From: an uncultured Neomegalonema sp.
GTDB lineage: Bacteria; Pseudomonadota; Alphaproteobacteria; Rhodobacterales; Rhodobacteraceae
DNA length: 37,256 nucleotides
NCBI GenBank assembly: GCA_937948985.1
Contig: CALFAK010000042.1
Span: 1-37,256 of the forward strand
Direction of reading: 5' to 3'
Under the pieces are notes generated by a model. The model was not told the DNA's origin. It made no database searches and saw only the letters and a program-made list of their open reading frames with translations. Every line of letters starts with the position of its first letter. Within the stretch, counting starts at the first letter, position 1. Positions 9,871-17,635 of the stretch are shown here, one piece after another. The position numbers were made by a program, and so were the translations under genes.

Positions 9871-11289
9871 ATGGCAGATATACTTGTTGTGGATGATGAA
9901 GCGGATATTCGTGATCTGGTTGCGGATATTTTGGAGGATGAAGGCCATACAACGCGGCGTGCGTCTTGTGCTGAAAGTGCCTTTGCCGAGATCAATTCCC
10001 GCCAACCCGATTTGATTATTCTGGACATCTGGCTGCAGGGCAGCCGCAAGGACGGGATTGAGGTGCTGAAAACGGTGAAGCGCGACAATCCTGAACTTCC
10101 GGTGGTTATTATCAGCGGGCACGGGAATGTTGAGCTTGCGGTGGCGGCGATTCAGCAAGGGGCTTATGATTTTATCGAGAAGCCCTTCAAAACCGATGTG
10201 CTGATCCTGACAGCGGCGCGTGCCATTGAAGCATCTGTCTTGCGGCGTGAGAATGCGACGTTGCGTGGAACGGAAGAGCGCCCGGCTGATATTTTGGGCG
10301 AGTCGCCCGCGACGTTGCATCTCCGCACGACTCTTGAACGCGTTGCGCCAACGGGAAGCCGGGTGTTGATCACCGGGCCTTCAGGGGCGGGTAAGGAGGT
10401 TGCCGCAAGGTATCTTCATGCGAAGTCCAAGCGTTCCGAAGCGCCTTTCGTGGTGGTGAGCGCGGCGACGATGGAGCCGGAGCATCTGGAAGAAAAACTG
10501 TTTGGGCGCCAGAAGGACGGAGGACTGGCACAGCCCGGCTTGCTGGAGGCGGCACATGGCGGGACGTTGTTCTTTGACGAGGTCGCTGATATGCCACGCG
10601 AGACGCAACCGAAAATCCTGCGCGTGCTGGTGGATCAGAGCTTTACGCGCTTGGGCGGATCGGATGTTGTTCGCGTGGATGTGCGGATTATCAGCTCTTC
10701 AAGCCGCGATCTGACCGAAGAAATCGCGGACGGATCATTCCGTGAGGATTTGTATCACCGCCTGAATGTTGTTCCGGTTGAAGTGCCCGCGTTGGCGCTG
10801 CGGCGTGAGGATATTCCGATGCTGACCGAGCATTTGATGGAAAAGCTGCATGTTGAGCAAGGGCTGACCAAGCGTCGTTTTGCCAGTGATGCGATGGCGG
10901 TGCTGCAAGCCTATGAATGGCCGGGCAACGTGCGGCAGCTGCGCAATATCATTGAGCGGATGATGATCCTCGGAGAACGCTCGGAGCACGACATTACCGC
11001 CGATGATTTGCCGCAAGAAGTGATGATGGCGAGCACGGGTACGATGGTGTCGAATGAGGGTGACAGTTTTGTTGCCATGCCATTGCGCGAGGCGCGCGAA
11101 GCGTTTGAGCGGGAGTATTTGATCTCACAGATCAACCGTTTTGGTGGTAATGTTTCCCGGACTGCCGCTTTTATCGGGATGGAGCGATCAGCCTTGCACC
11201 GTAAGCTGAAAGCGCTGGGGGTGACCACCTCTAACCGTAGCGGGGCGCGGATGGCGATTGCTGACAACGTCGTTCAGATGTCGAGTTAA
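9871..11289 (+). CDS. ntrX: Response regulator NtrX (AAA+ protein without GAFTGA)
   Basis: A 472-residue NtrC-like regulator that receives phosphate from NtrY. The receiver domain has Asp52 as phosphoacceptor (LIILDIWLQG). The AAA+ domain keeps Walker A (GPSGAGKE, 169-176) and Walker B (LFFDEVAD), but where NtrC has GAFTGA this protein reads GRQKDGGLAQPGLLEAAHG, so the sigma-54 contact loop is absent. This is typical of NtrX and suggests it does not remodel sigma-54 in the usual way. A Fis-type helix-turn-helix closes the protein. ATG 9871 (MADILVVDDE) is preferred over a TTG at 9841. It sits 51 bp after ntrY and nine bases before trkA. Confidence 0.94.
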   Translation: MADILVVDDEADIRDLVADILEDEGHTTRRASCAESAFAEINSRQPDLIILDIWLQGSRKDGIEVLKTVKRDNPELPVVIISGHGNVELAVAAIQQGAYDFIEKPFKTDVLILTAARAIEASVLRRENATLRGTEERPADILGESPATLHLRTTLERVAPTGSRVLITGPSGAGKEVAARYLHAKSKRSEAPFVVVSAATMEPEHLEEKLFGRQKDGGLAQPGLLEAAHGGTLFFDEVADMPRETQPKILRVLVDQSFTRLGGSDVVRVDVRIISSSSRDLTEEIADGSFREDLYHRLNVVPVEVPALALRREDIPMLTEHLMEKLHVEQGLTKRRFASDAMAVLQAYEWPGNVRQLRNIIERMMILGERSEHDITADDLPQEVMMASTGTMVSNEGDSFVAMPLREAREAFEREYLISQINRFGGNVSRTAAFIGMERSALHRKLKALGVTTSNRSGARMAIADNVVQMSS

Positions 11290-11298
11290 GTATCAAAT

Positions 11299-12675
11299 AT
11301 GAAAGTCATTGTTTGCGGGGCCGGACAAGTCGGCTTTCACATCGCGCGGCAACTGGCCGCCGAAAATAACGATGTGGTTGTGATCGATCAGTCGCAAGAT
11401 CTGGTGCGCAAAGTCACGGATATGATTGATGTGAGCGGCGTGACGGGCTTTGCCTCGCGCCCTGACGTGCTGGCGGAAGCCGGGGCGCGGGATGCGGATA
11501 TGCTGATTGCGGTGACGTATTCGGATGAAGTGAATATGATCGCCTGTCAGGTCGGGCATTCGGTGTTTTCGATTCCGCGCAAGATCGCCCGTGTCCGCGC
11601 GCAGGCTTATCTGGAGCCGCGCTGGGCGGATATGTTCCAGCGCAATCATATGCCGATTGACGTGATCATTTCGCCAGAGATTGAAGTGGCGAAATCGGTT
11701 TTGCGGCGGTTGAGTTCGCCCGGCGCGTTTGAATCCACGCCATTTTTGGACGGTCGCGTGCGGATGATCGGGACGCAGCTGGATGCGGATTGTCCGCTGC
11801 TGCAAACACCGCTGCGACAGTTGACCGAGTTATTCCCTGATGTGAATGCCAAGGTGGTCGCGTTTGAGCGGAACGGGCGGCTTTATACGCCGACGGGCGA
11901 CGATCAACTGCTTGAAAAAGATAACGTCTTTATCGTCGCGACCGAAGATTATGTTGCGCGAACATTGGCACTGTTCGGGCATAAAGAGGAAGTCGCGCGG
12001 CGGATTATTATTGCGGGCGGCGGCAATGTCGGTCTGTCAGTGGCGCAGGAGTTGGAGAAGCAGGAACGGCGCATCAAGGTCAAACTGATTGAGCGTGACC
12101 GGACGCGGGCGGAGTTTGTGGCCGAGCAACTCGACCGGACCATCGTTTTGAATGGTGATGCGTTGGATGCGGGGCTGCTGGCCGAAGCGAATGTGACCGA
12201 GGCGGAGATACTGGTCGCGCTGACGGATGATGACAAGACCAACTTGCTGGCGGGCGTACTCGCCAAGCAGGAAGGCACGTTGAGCGCGATGGCGTTGATT
12301 AATAACCAGAATCTGATGCGGATGGTGTCGCCACTCGGGTTAGACGCGTTCATCAATCCGCGTGCGACTACGGTTTCGTCGATCCTGCGGCATGTGCGGC
12401 GGGGACGTATCCGGGCGTTGCACAGCGTGCGGGATGGCGCGGCGGAAGTGATCGAGGCGCAAGTGCTGGCGACTTCTTCGCTTGCCGGAGCGCCGCTGGC
12501 GTCAGTGGATTTACCCGCCGGAGTGATGGTAGGTGCGGTGCTGTCCGGCGATAAAGTGCGTGTCCCTGACGGGCGTGATGTGTTGAAAGACGGGGACCGC
12601 GTGGTGATTTTCGCTTTGCGTAATGCGGTTTCGGATGTCGAAAAGCTGTTCCGTGTCAGTGTGGACTACTTCTAG
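11299..12675 (+). CDS. trkA: Trk potassium uptake regulator TrkA
   Basis: A 458-residue cytoplasmic protein that binds NAD(H) and gates the TrkH potassium channel. It has two RCK repeats, each with a Rossmann nucleotide-binding domain: GAGQVGFHIA at the start and GGGNVGLSVAQEL near residue 237, each followed by a TrkA-C domain. The length is typical. It follows ntrX by nine bases, so it is very likely co-transcribed with it, and lies 31 bp before its partner trkH. This ntrX-trkA link is common in Alphaproteobacteria. Confidence 0.95.
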   Translation: MKVIVCGAGQVGFHIARQLAAENNDVVVIDQSQDLVRKVTDMIDVSGVTGFASRPDVLAEAGARDADMLIAVTYSDEVNMIACQVGHSVFSIPRKIARVRAQAYLEPRWADMFQRNHMPIDVIISPEIEVAKSVLRRLSSPGAFESTPFLDGRVRMIGTQLDADCPLLQTPLRQLTELFPDVNAKVVAFERNGRLYTPTGDDQLLEKDNVFIVATEDYVARTLALFGHKEEVARRIIIAGGGNVGLSVAQELEKQERRIKVKLIERDRTRAEFVAEQLDRTIVLNGDALDAGLLAEANVTEAEILVALTDDDKTNLLAGVLAKQEGTLSAMALINNQNLMRMVSPLGLDAFINPRATTVSSILRHVRRGRIRALHSVRDGAAEVIEAQVLATSSLAGAPLASVDLPAGVMVGAVLSGDKVRVPDGRDVLKDGDRVVIFALRNAVSDVEKLFRVSVDYF

Positions 12676-12706
12676 TGCGCGGCGTTCACCTCTTCTGTAG
12701 CTGTCT

Positions 12707-14275
12707 ATGAGTAGCGATTCCGTAAGGGTCTGGCGGGATGGCGGGCATCGTGATTTCGGTGCGGAAAAGCTGTTGGGGCATAGTCTTTTTGTGTTTGCGT
12801 TCTCGATGTCGCTGATGGCGGTGCACGCGATTGCGCTGGGGGACGGGCAAACGAGTATTGTGTTTGCGCTGTCAGGGGCGGGATGCTTTTTGCTGGCCGC
12901 CGCGTCGCAAATGATCCTGATGCGCAACCCAATCCGGGCCGCAAGATCAGGATTGCTGGTGTTGATCCTGTTCTACGCGTTCGGGCCGTTTCTTGCGGCG
13001 ATCCCGGTGGCGGTGAGTGTCAACAATTTGGGGCTTATCAACGCCTATTTCGAGATGTCTTCTGCGATCACCACGACAGGGGCGTCGGCTTTTCGCGATA
13101 TTGAGATGATACCGAAGACCGTTGTTATGTGGCGCTCGTTCGTGGCGGGTTTGGGCGGGTTTGTGTGTTTGGTATCCGCGTTGGCGATCCTTGCGCCGCT
13201 GTCTATCGGCGGGTTTGAGGTGCGGCACAGTATTGAGGAGACAGCCGATTCCGTAGGGCAGGGAATTATCCGCAACACGGTTTCGTTCGAGCGGCGGACA
13301 TTGGAGGAGCGTGTGATCTGGGCCACGCGCTTGCTGTTGGTGCCGTATTGTGCGGTGACGTTGTTCTGCGCGATGGCGTTGACGGCGGTGGGCGTGCATT
13401 CGTTTGATGCGCTTTGTTATGCTTTGGGCGCGGTATCCACGACCGGATTTGTCCCCAATGCGGGCGGCTTGGCAGCGTATGAACTGCTTGCGGGGGAGCT
13501 TATCATCGCTTGTGTGATCATCTTTGCCGCAATCGGCGTGGGGGTGCATGTGCAAGCTGTGCGAGGCAAAATGTCCGCGTATCGCCATGATCCCGAAGTG
13601 CGGTATCTGTTTATCATCGTGTCGGCGGTTGTCGCGATGTTGTTCATGCGGCACTGGATCGGTGCGATCGAAACACGGTCGACGGATGAGTTGGATGCGG
13701 GTTTTTCTGCATTGTGGGGGTCGCTGTTCATGGCGATCTCTTACGCGACGACGACGGGATTTGAGTCTGCCGATTGGCAAGGCGCAACGGCGTGGAGCGG
13801 TTTGAGAACGCCGGGTGTCGCGCTGATCGGGTTGGCCATTATCGGGGGCGGGGCGGCATCCACGGCGGGGGGCGTAAAGCTGGTACGGGCGGTATTGCTG
13901 GCCAAACACAGCGCTAATGAGCTGGCACATTTAACCCGGCCAATGGAGGTGCGCCCCATCCGCAGTGGCGGGCAGAAGGTGACGGCGGATGCGATGCGGA
14001 TCGTTTTCGTCTTTGTCATGCTCTATGTTTTGGCGCTGGTGGTGAGTGCGCTTGCGTTGTCCATGACAGGAATTGAGACGATTGATGCCATGATCGCATC
14101 TGTCAGCGTGCTGAGTAATACGGGACCGGCCTTTCCACTCTTGTCAGAGGACAATGGTGCTTTTGTTGATTTACCTTCCAGCGGTAAGTTAATCTTATGC
14201 GTAGGGATGATCGTCGGGCGGATGGAAACCCTTGCGGTTGTGGCACTGCTCAGTCCTGCAGCGTGGCGGCAATGA
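12707..14275 (+). CDS. trkH: Trk potassium channel subunit TrkH
   Basis: A 522-residue polytopic inner-membrane protein that forms the potassium-conducting pore of the Trk system. The four pore loops with selectivity-filter glycines can be seen in order: TTTGASAF, STTGFVPN, TTTGFESADW and SNTGPAFPL. The conserved GGGAASTAGGVKL stretch before the last helices is also present. The ATG at 12707 gives a basic cytoplasmic lead of about 20 residues before the first helix. It pairs with trkA upstream, and a short hairpin follows the stop codon. Confidence 0.95.
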   Translation: MSSDSVRVWRDGGHRDFGAEKLLGHSLFVFAFSMSLMAVHAIALGDGQTSIVFALSGAGCFLLAAASQMILMRNPIRAARSGLLVLILFYAFGPFLAAIPVAVSVNNLGLINAYFEMSSAITTTGASAFRDIEMIPKTVVMWRSFVAGLGGFVCLVSALAILAPLSIGGFEVRHSIEETADSVGQGIIRNTVSFERRTLEERVIWATRLLLVPYCAVTLFCAMALTAVGVHSFDALCYALGAVSTTGFVPNAGGLAAYELLAGELIIACVIIFAAIGVGVHVQAVRGKMSAYRHDPEVRYLFIIVSAVVAMLFMRHWIGAIETRSTDELDAGFSALWGSLFMAISYATTTGFESADWQGATAWSGLRTPGVALIGLAIIGGGAASTAGGVKLVRAVLLAKHSANELAHLTRPMEVRPIRSGGQKVTADAMRIVFVFVMLYVLALVVSALALSMTGIETIDAMIASVSVLSNTGPAFPLLSEDNGAFVDLPSSGKLILCVGMIVGRMETLAVVALLSPAAWRQ

Positions 14276-14280
14276 TACAT

Positions 14281-14305
14281 TTTTGGCGCAGATCTGGTGC
14301 CAAAA
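14281..14305 (+). terminator. Hairpin after trkH (possible terminator)
   Basis: TTTTGGC (14281-14287) pairs with GCCAAAA (14299-14305) around a loop that is itself partly palindromic (CAGATCTG). It begins five bases after the trkH stop codon. The stem is short and is followed by ACTTAATTAT, not a clean T-run, so termination would be partial. Confidence 0.4.
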
Positions 14306-14324
14306 CTTAATTATAGCGTCAACT

Positions 14325-14354
14325 TTGCTTGTCGGGTGCGATTGATTGTGTAAT
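14325..14354 (+). promoter_or_regulatory. Possible sigma-70-type promoter for hfq-hflX
   Basis: TTGCTT at 14325-14330 and TGTAAT at 14349-14354 are separated by 18 bases, about 60 bp before the hfq start. The 141-bp gap after trkH and the hairpin there make a separate promoter for hfq reasonable. The match to the consensus is modest. Confidence 0.3.
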
Positions 14355-14416
14355 CTGCGCCCATGCTGCACATGCGGGTGTGGCCAAATTCAACAATAAA
14401 AAAAGAATGGCATCCG

Positions 14417-14662
14417 ATGGCCTCCGACAAGCAAAACCTCCAAGACGCATTCCTTAACCATGTACGTAAGAACAAAGTCTCTGTTACGATTTTCCTCGTG
14501 AATGGTGTTAAGTTACAAGGCGTTATCACCTGGTTTGACAATTTCTGTGTGCTGTTGCGCCGGGATGGGCAATCTCAACTTGTCTACAAACATGCGATTT
14601 CTACAGTGATGCCCGCGCAGTCTATTGCGCTTTACGATCCCGAAGAGACCCCTGAGAATTGA
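14417..14662 (+). CDS. hfq: RNA chaperone Hfq
   Basis: An 81-residue Sm-like protein that forms a hexameric ring and helps small RNAs pair with mRNAs. The sequence [18 protein letters not shown] starts at the conserved position, the Sm1 region reads [12 protein letters not shown], and the Sm2 signature [10 protein letters not shown] is intact. An in-frame ATG 54 bases upstream is ignored because Hfq proteins begin at this Met. The Rhodobacter-like spelling supports the taxonomic guess. The stop codon overlaps the hflX start in a TTGA, matching the widespread hfq-hflX pairing. Confidence 0.97.
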   Translation: MASDKQNLQDAFLNHVRKNKVSVTIFLVNGVKLQGVITWFDNFCVLLRRDGQSQLVYKHAISTVMPAQSIALYDPEETPEN

Positions 14663-15981
14663 GCGGCGAAGCCAAGACACGCGCTTTTATAATTCATCCG
14701 GTTCTTCCCGAATGGCGCAAGTCTCAGCGTTCCCCTGAAGTGCGACTTGCGGAAGCTGTCGGGCTGGCCGAGGCGTTGAAGGATCTGGAAATCGTGCTGT
14801 CGGCGGCGGAGCTGGTCAAAGCACCGCGTCCGGCGACATTATTCGGGACGGGTAAGCTGGAAGACCTGCGCGAGCGGGTGCATGATGCAGAGATTGAGCT
14901 GGTTATCGTTGATGGCACGCTAACACCCGTGCAACAGCGCAATCTCGAAAAAGCGTTGAAGGCCAAGGTGTTGGACCGCACGGGCCTGATCCTCGAAATC
15001 TTTGGCGAGCGGGCGGGTACGGCGGAGGGCGTGTTGCAGGTTGAGCACGCGCATCTGTCCTATCAGAAAAGCCGCCTCGTACGCAGCTGGACACACCTTG
15101 AGCGGCAACGCGGGGGCTTGGGTTTTGTGGGCGGCCCTGGTGAGACACAGATTGAGGCCGATCGGCGGATGATCTCTGATCGCATTGCGGCGATTGAGAA
15201 AAAGCTGGATAAGGTTGTCCGCACGCGCACGCTGCACCGGAAAAAGCGCAAGAAAGCGCCGCTGCCGATTGTGGCGCTGGTCGGCTATACCAACGCCGGA
15301 AAGTCAACGCTGTTCAATCACATAACCAGTAGCGACGTGATGGCGAAGGATATGCTTTTCGCAACGCTGGACCCGACAATGCGGGCTGTTGAGCTGGGCG
15401 ACGGGCGGGAGGCGATTTTCTCGGATACGGTGGGGTTCATCTCGGATTTGCCGACGCAGTTGATCGCGGCGTTCCGGGCGACGCTTGAGGAAGTACTGGA
15501 GGCGGATTTGATCGTGCATGTGCGCGATATTGCCAGCGATGAAAGCGCGGCACAGGCAACGGATGTGTACACCGTGCTGCGCGAATTGGGCGTGGATGAC
15601 GACACGCTGAACCGGACGATTGAGGTCTATAACAAAGTTGATCTGCTGGATGACGAGGCACGGCAGGCCTGGGAAAACGAGGCGGGACGCAAAGACAACG
15701 TGATATGCGTTTCGGCGATCACGGGTTATGGCATCGAACCGCTGCTGAAGGCGATTGCGGATCATCTGGGGCGGTTCGAGAAGGTTGTGCGGATTGAGGT
15801 TCCGGCAGCGGACGGCGCGGCACTGGCGTGGCTGTATAACTCCGGCGATGTGCGGAGCGTTGAGACGGATGAAAGCGTGATGGCGGTTGAAGTACTGCTT
15901 TCCGGGGCGAATTTGAATCGGTTTTACAAGCGGTTCGGGTATGAGTTTGAGGATGCGGTTGCGTCTCAGCGGTTCACCTGA
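14659..15981 (+). CDS. hflX: Ribosome-associated GTPase HflX
   Basis: A 440-residue GTPase that binds the large ribosomal subunit and splits stalled 70S ribosomes. The N-terminal HflX domain ends in the glycine-rich stretch [15 protein letters not shown] (about 152-166). The G domain has G1 GYTNAGKST (209-217), G3 DTVGF and G4 NKVD. The start appears to be TTG at 14659, overlapping the hfq stop by four bases; no nearer ATG would keep the full N-terminal domain. Its 3' end overlaps the convergent monooxygenase gene by 16 bp. Confidence 0.94.
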   Translation: MSGEAKTRAFIIHPVLPEWRKSQRSPEVRLAEAVGLAEALKDLEIVLSAAELVKAPRPATLFGTGKLEDLRERVHDAEIELVIVDGTLTPVQQRNLEKALKAKVLDRTGLILEIFGERAGTAEGVLQVEHAHLSYQKSRLVRSWTHLERQRGGLGFVGGPGETQIEADRRMISDRIAAIEKKLDKVVRTRTLHRKKRKKAPLPIVALVGYTNAGKSTLFNHITSSDVMAKDMLFATLDPTMRAVELGDGREAIFSDTVGFISDLPTQLIAAFRATLEEVLEADLIVHVRDIASDESAAQATDVYTVLRELGVDDDTLNRTIEVYNKVDLLDDEARQAWENEAGRKDNVICVSAITGYGIEPLLKAIADHLGRFEKVVRIEVPAADGAALAWLYNSGDVRSVETDESVMAVEVLLSGANLNRFYKRFGYEFEDAVASQRFT

Positions 15982-17189
15982 TCCCGTGTGAAGCCCGCCA
16001 TTTTTTGATAATCGCCGACGATGGCGCGCAGCTCGTCGGGTGTGGCGACGGCGTCCAGGGATGTGAAGCCGTCGGGGGCGCGTTCTTCGACCAGATCAAT
16101 CACACGTTCCGGCCCGCCTTTGCGGTTGGCGAGGACGATTGCGGCGGTGGCTTCGCGGCGGTCGGCTTCGTAGGCGGTCAGTGCCGTGGGGGCGGCTGTG
16201 GCGGCGAGGTGGTCGGCGAGACAAACGGCGTCGAGAATGGCTTGGCTGGCCCCGTTGGAGCCGACAGGATACATCGGGTGGGCCGCATCGCCGAGCAGTG
16301 TGACGCGGTTCTCGGTCCAGCGGTGGAGCGGGTCGCGGTCGCACATCGGGTAGACGTAGAATTCTGGCGTTGCTGCGATGAGGGCCGGAATATCAACCTC
16401 CGGTATCGAGATCACGCCCTCCACATGGGGCATCACCTCGGCCAGTGTGCCCGACTTTGACCAATCTTCGCGCGTGGGCAAGGGGGTGCTTGCGTCGCCT
16501 AGTTTGGCGCAGATGACCCAGTTCATAAGGGTTTCTCCGGGGCGGGCGGGGTCGTTGAAAATCGGGTAGAGGACGAGTTTGGCCTTCATGCCGCCCGCGA
16601 TAATCATCGAACTGCCTGTCAGGAACGGCTTGGTCCACGTCGCGCCGCGCCACATCAGGATGCCGTTCCAGCTTGGCGGGCCTTCCTCGCCCGCGAAGTG
16701 TTTGCGTACGGTGGAGTGGATGCCGTCCGCGCCGATAAGGGCGTCGGCTTGGAAGTCGGCATGTCCGGTGTGCGCCGTGACGCTGTCCGCGTCTTGGGCG
16801 AAGCCTGTGAGGCGGTGGCCGGTTTTGATGGCGTCAGGGCCGAGGCGGGCGGTGACGGTGTCGAACAGCAGCCTTTGCAGTTTTCCGCGATGGATCGAGA
16901 ATTGGGGCACGTCGTAGCCCGCGCCGATGCCGCGCGGTTGGCGCAGAATGTCTTGGCCCTTCGCGGTTTTGTAGATCAGCTCGCCCGTGCGGATGCCGAT
17001 GGTGTCGAGTTGGTCCAGCAGGTCGAGCTCCGCGAGTTCCTTGATGGCGTGGGGCAGGGTGTTGATGCCAACGCCAAGTTCGCGGACGGATGCGGCTTGC
17101 TCAACCAGTGTCGCCTTGATTCCACGTGCGTGGAGAGCGAGGGCAAGGGTCAGACCGCCGATTCCGGCTCCGGCGATAAGGATGTGCAT
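15966..17189 (-). CDS. FAD-dependent aromatic-type monooxygenase
   Basis: A 407-residue flavoprotein of the class A monooxygenase fold (salicylate hydroxylase/UbiH-like). The FAD-binding landmarks are GAGIGGLTLALAL at residues 7-19, LIGADGIHSTVR in the middle (DG motif) and LLGDAAHPMYPVGSNG (GD motif) toward the C-terminus. Such enzymes hydroxylate small aromatic or related substrates using NAD(P)H and oxygen. The substrate cannot be told from sequence, and no catabolic neighbours are present. GGAGG precedes the ATG at 17189. It is the only minus-strand gene between 3.8 and 17.2 kb, and the last one before the strand-composition switch. Confidence 0.85.
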   Translation of the reverse strand: MHILIAGAGIGGLTLALALHARGIKATLVEQAASVRELGVGINTLPHAIKELAELDLLDQLDTIGIRTGELIYKTAKGQDILRQPRGIGAGYDVPQFSIHRGKLQRLLFDTVTARLGPDAIKTGHRLTGFAQDADSVTAHTGHADFQADALIGADGIHSTVRKHFAGEEGPPSWNGILMWRGATWTKPFLTGSSMIIAGGMKAKLVLYPIFNDPARPGETLMNWVICAKLGDASTPLPTREDWSKSGTLAEVMPHVEGVISIPEVDIPALIAATPEFYVYPMCDRDPLHRWTENRVTLLGDAAHPMYPVGSNGASQAILDAVCLADHLAATAAPTALTAYEADRREATAAIVLANRKGGPERVIDLVEERAPDGFTSLDAVATPDELRAIVGDYQKMAGFTRDQVNR

Positions 17190-17635
17190 GGCAGGCCTCC
17201 GCGTGGGGTTGGTCGGGGTAGAAGCAGCGAAGCGTAGTTTGTCTTACACACTCAGAGCTTAGCAGTCATTGCCGAACTTGTTCCGGCAATCCAGAGCAGC
17301 ATTTCCATCGAAACTGTTTCCCGGAACAAGTCCGGGGAAACATGGGAGTGGGCTGCGCTTCGCGCAGAACGCGCCCTCCCTTGGGGTAGGTCGGTCGCGT
17401 GTCGCCGCTTACGCGGCTCCAAAAGCTTTGCGCAGCAAAGCGACCGCCCTCGAAACAAACACTGCCCCATCGCGGCAGCTGCATTGCGCGCAGCGCAATC
17501 ACCGGGAGCTGACACCTTTAATAGCAAAACCATACCTCACACTTATATTATAAGTCTACCAGCCCAACATTTTTGCTTAAATTCATGCGGCAGACATGAT
17601 CTCTTTATGCACGTATTTCAATACGTCTCCCCCCT
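17190..17635. other. Repeat- and hairpin-rich non-coding region at the GC-skew switch
   Basis: No convincing gene is seen in these 446 bases. The stretch holds a pair of REP-like palindromes (17265-17341), then five short-loop hairpins: CTGCGC/GCGCAG (17353-17367), GCCGC/GCGGC (17404-17417), GCTTTGC/GCAAAGC (17425-17441), CTGCC/GGCAG (17462-17478) and ATTGCGC/GCGCAAT (17483-17499). It closes with an AT-rich perfect palindrome, ACTTATATTATAAGT (17541-17555). The plus strand changes from G-rich to C-rich across this interval. I see no good dif match. Confidence 0.7.
17265..17341. repeat. REP-like palindrome pair, head to head
   Basis: The first unit (17265-17292) is a palindrome with arms ATTGCCG and CGGCAAT around AACTTGTTC. 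The second (17316-17341) has arms GTTTCCC-CGG type and reads CCGGACTTGTTCCGG on the minus strand, so the shared core CGRACTTGTTCCGG is present in opposite orientation. A related unit is at 37193-37224. Short palindromes with a C-G-G-ACTTGT-core are common as dispersed intergenic repeats in Alphaproteobacteria. Known roles of such repeats include mRNA 3' end protection and IS targets; none is shown here. Confidence 0.6.

Noticed and set aside
12947-13930. Minus-strand frame of 327 codons opposite trkH
   Set aside because: Composition is that of a shadow frame; trkH with all four filter loops explains the region.
17541-17555. ACTTATATTATAAGT as a dif site
   Set aside because: The palindrome is AT-rich and well placed, but its arms do not match XerC/XerD half-sites and the spacer is not six bases.
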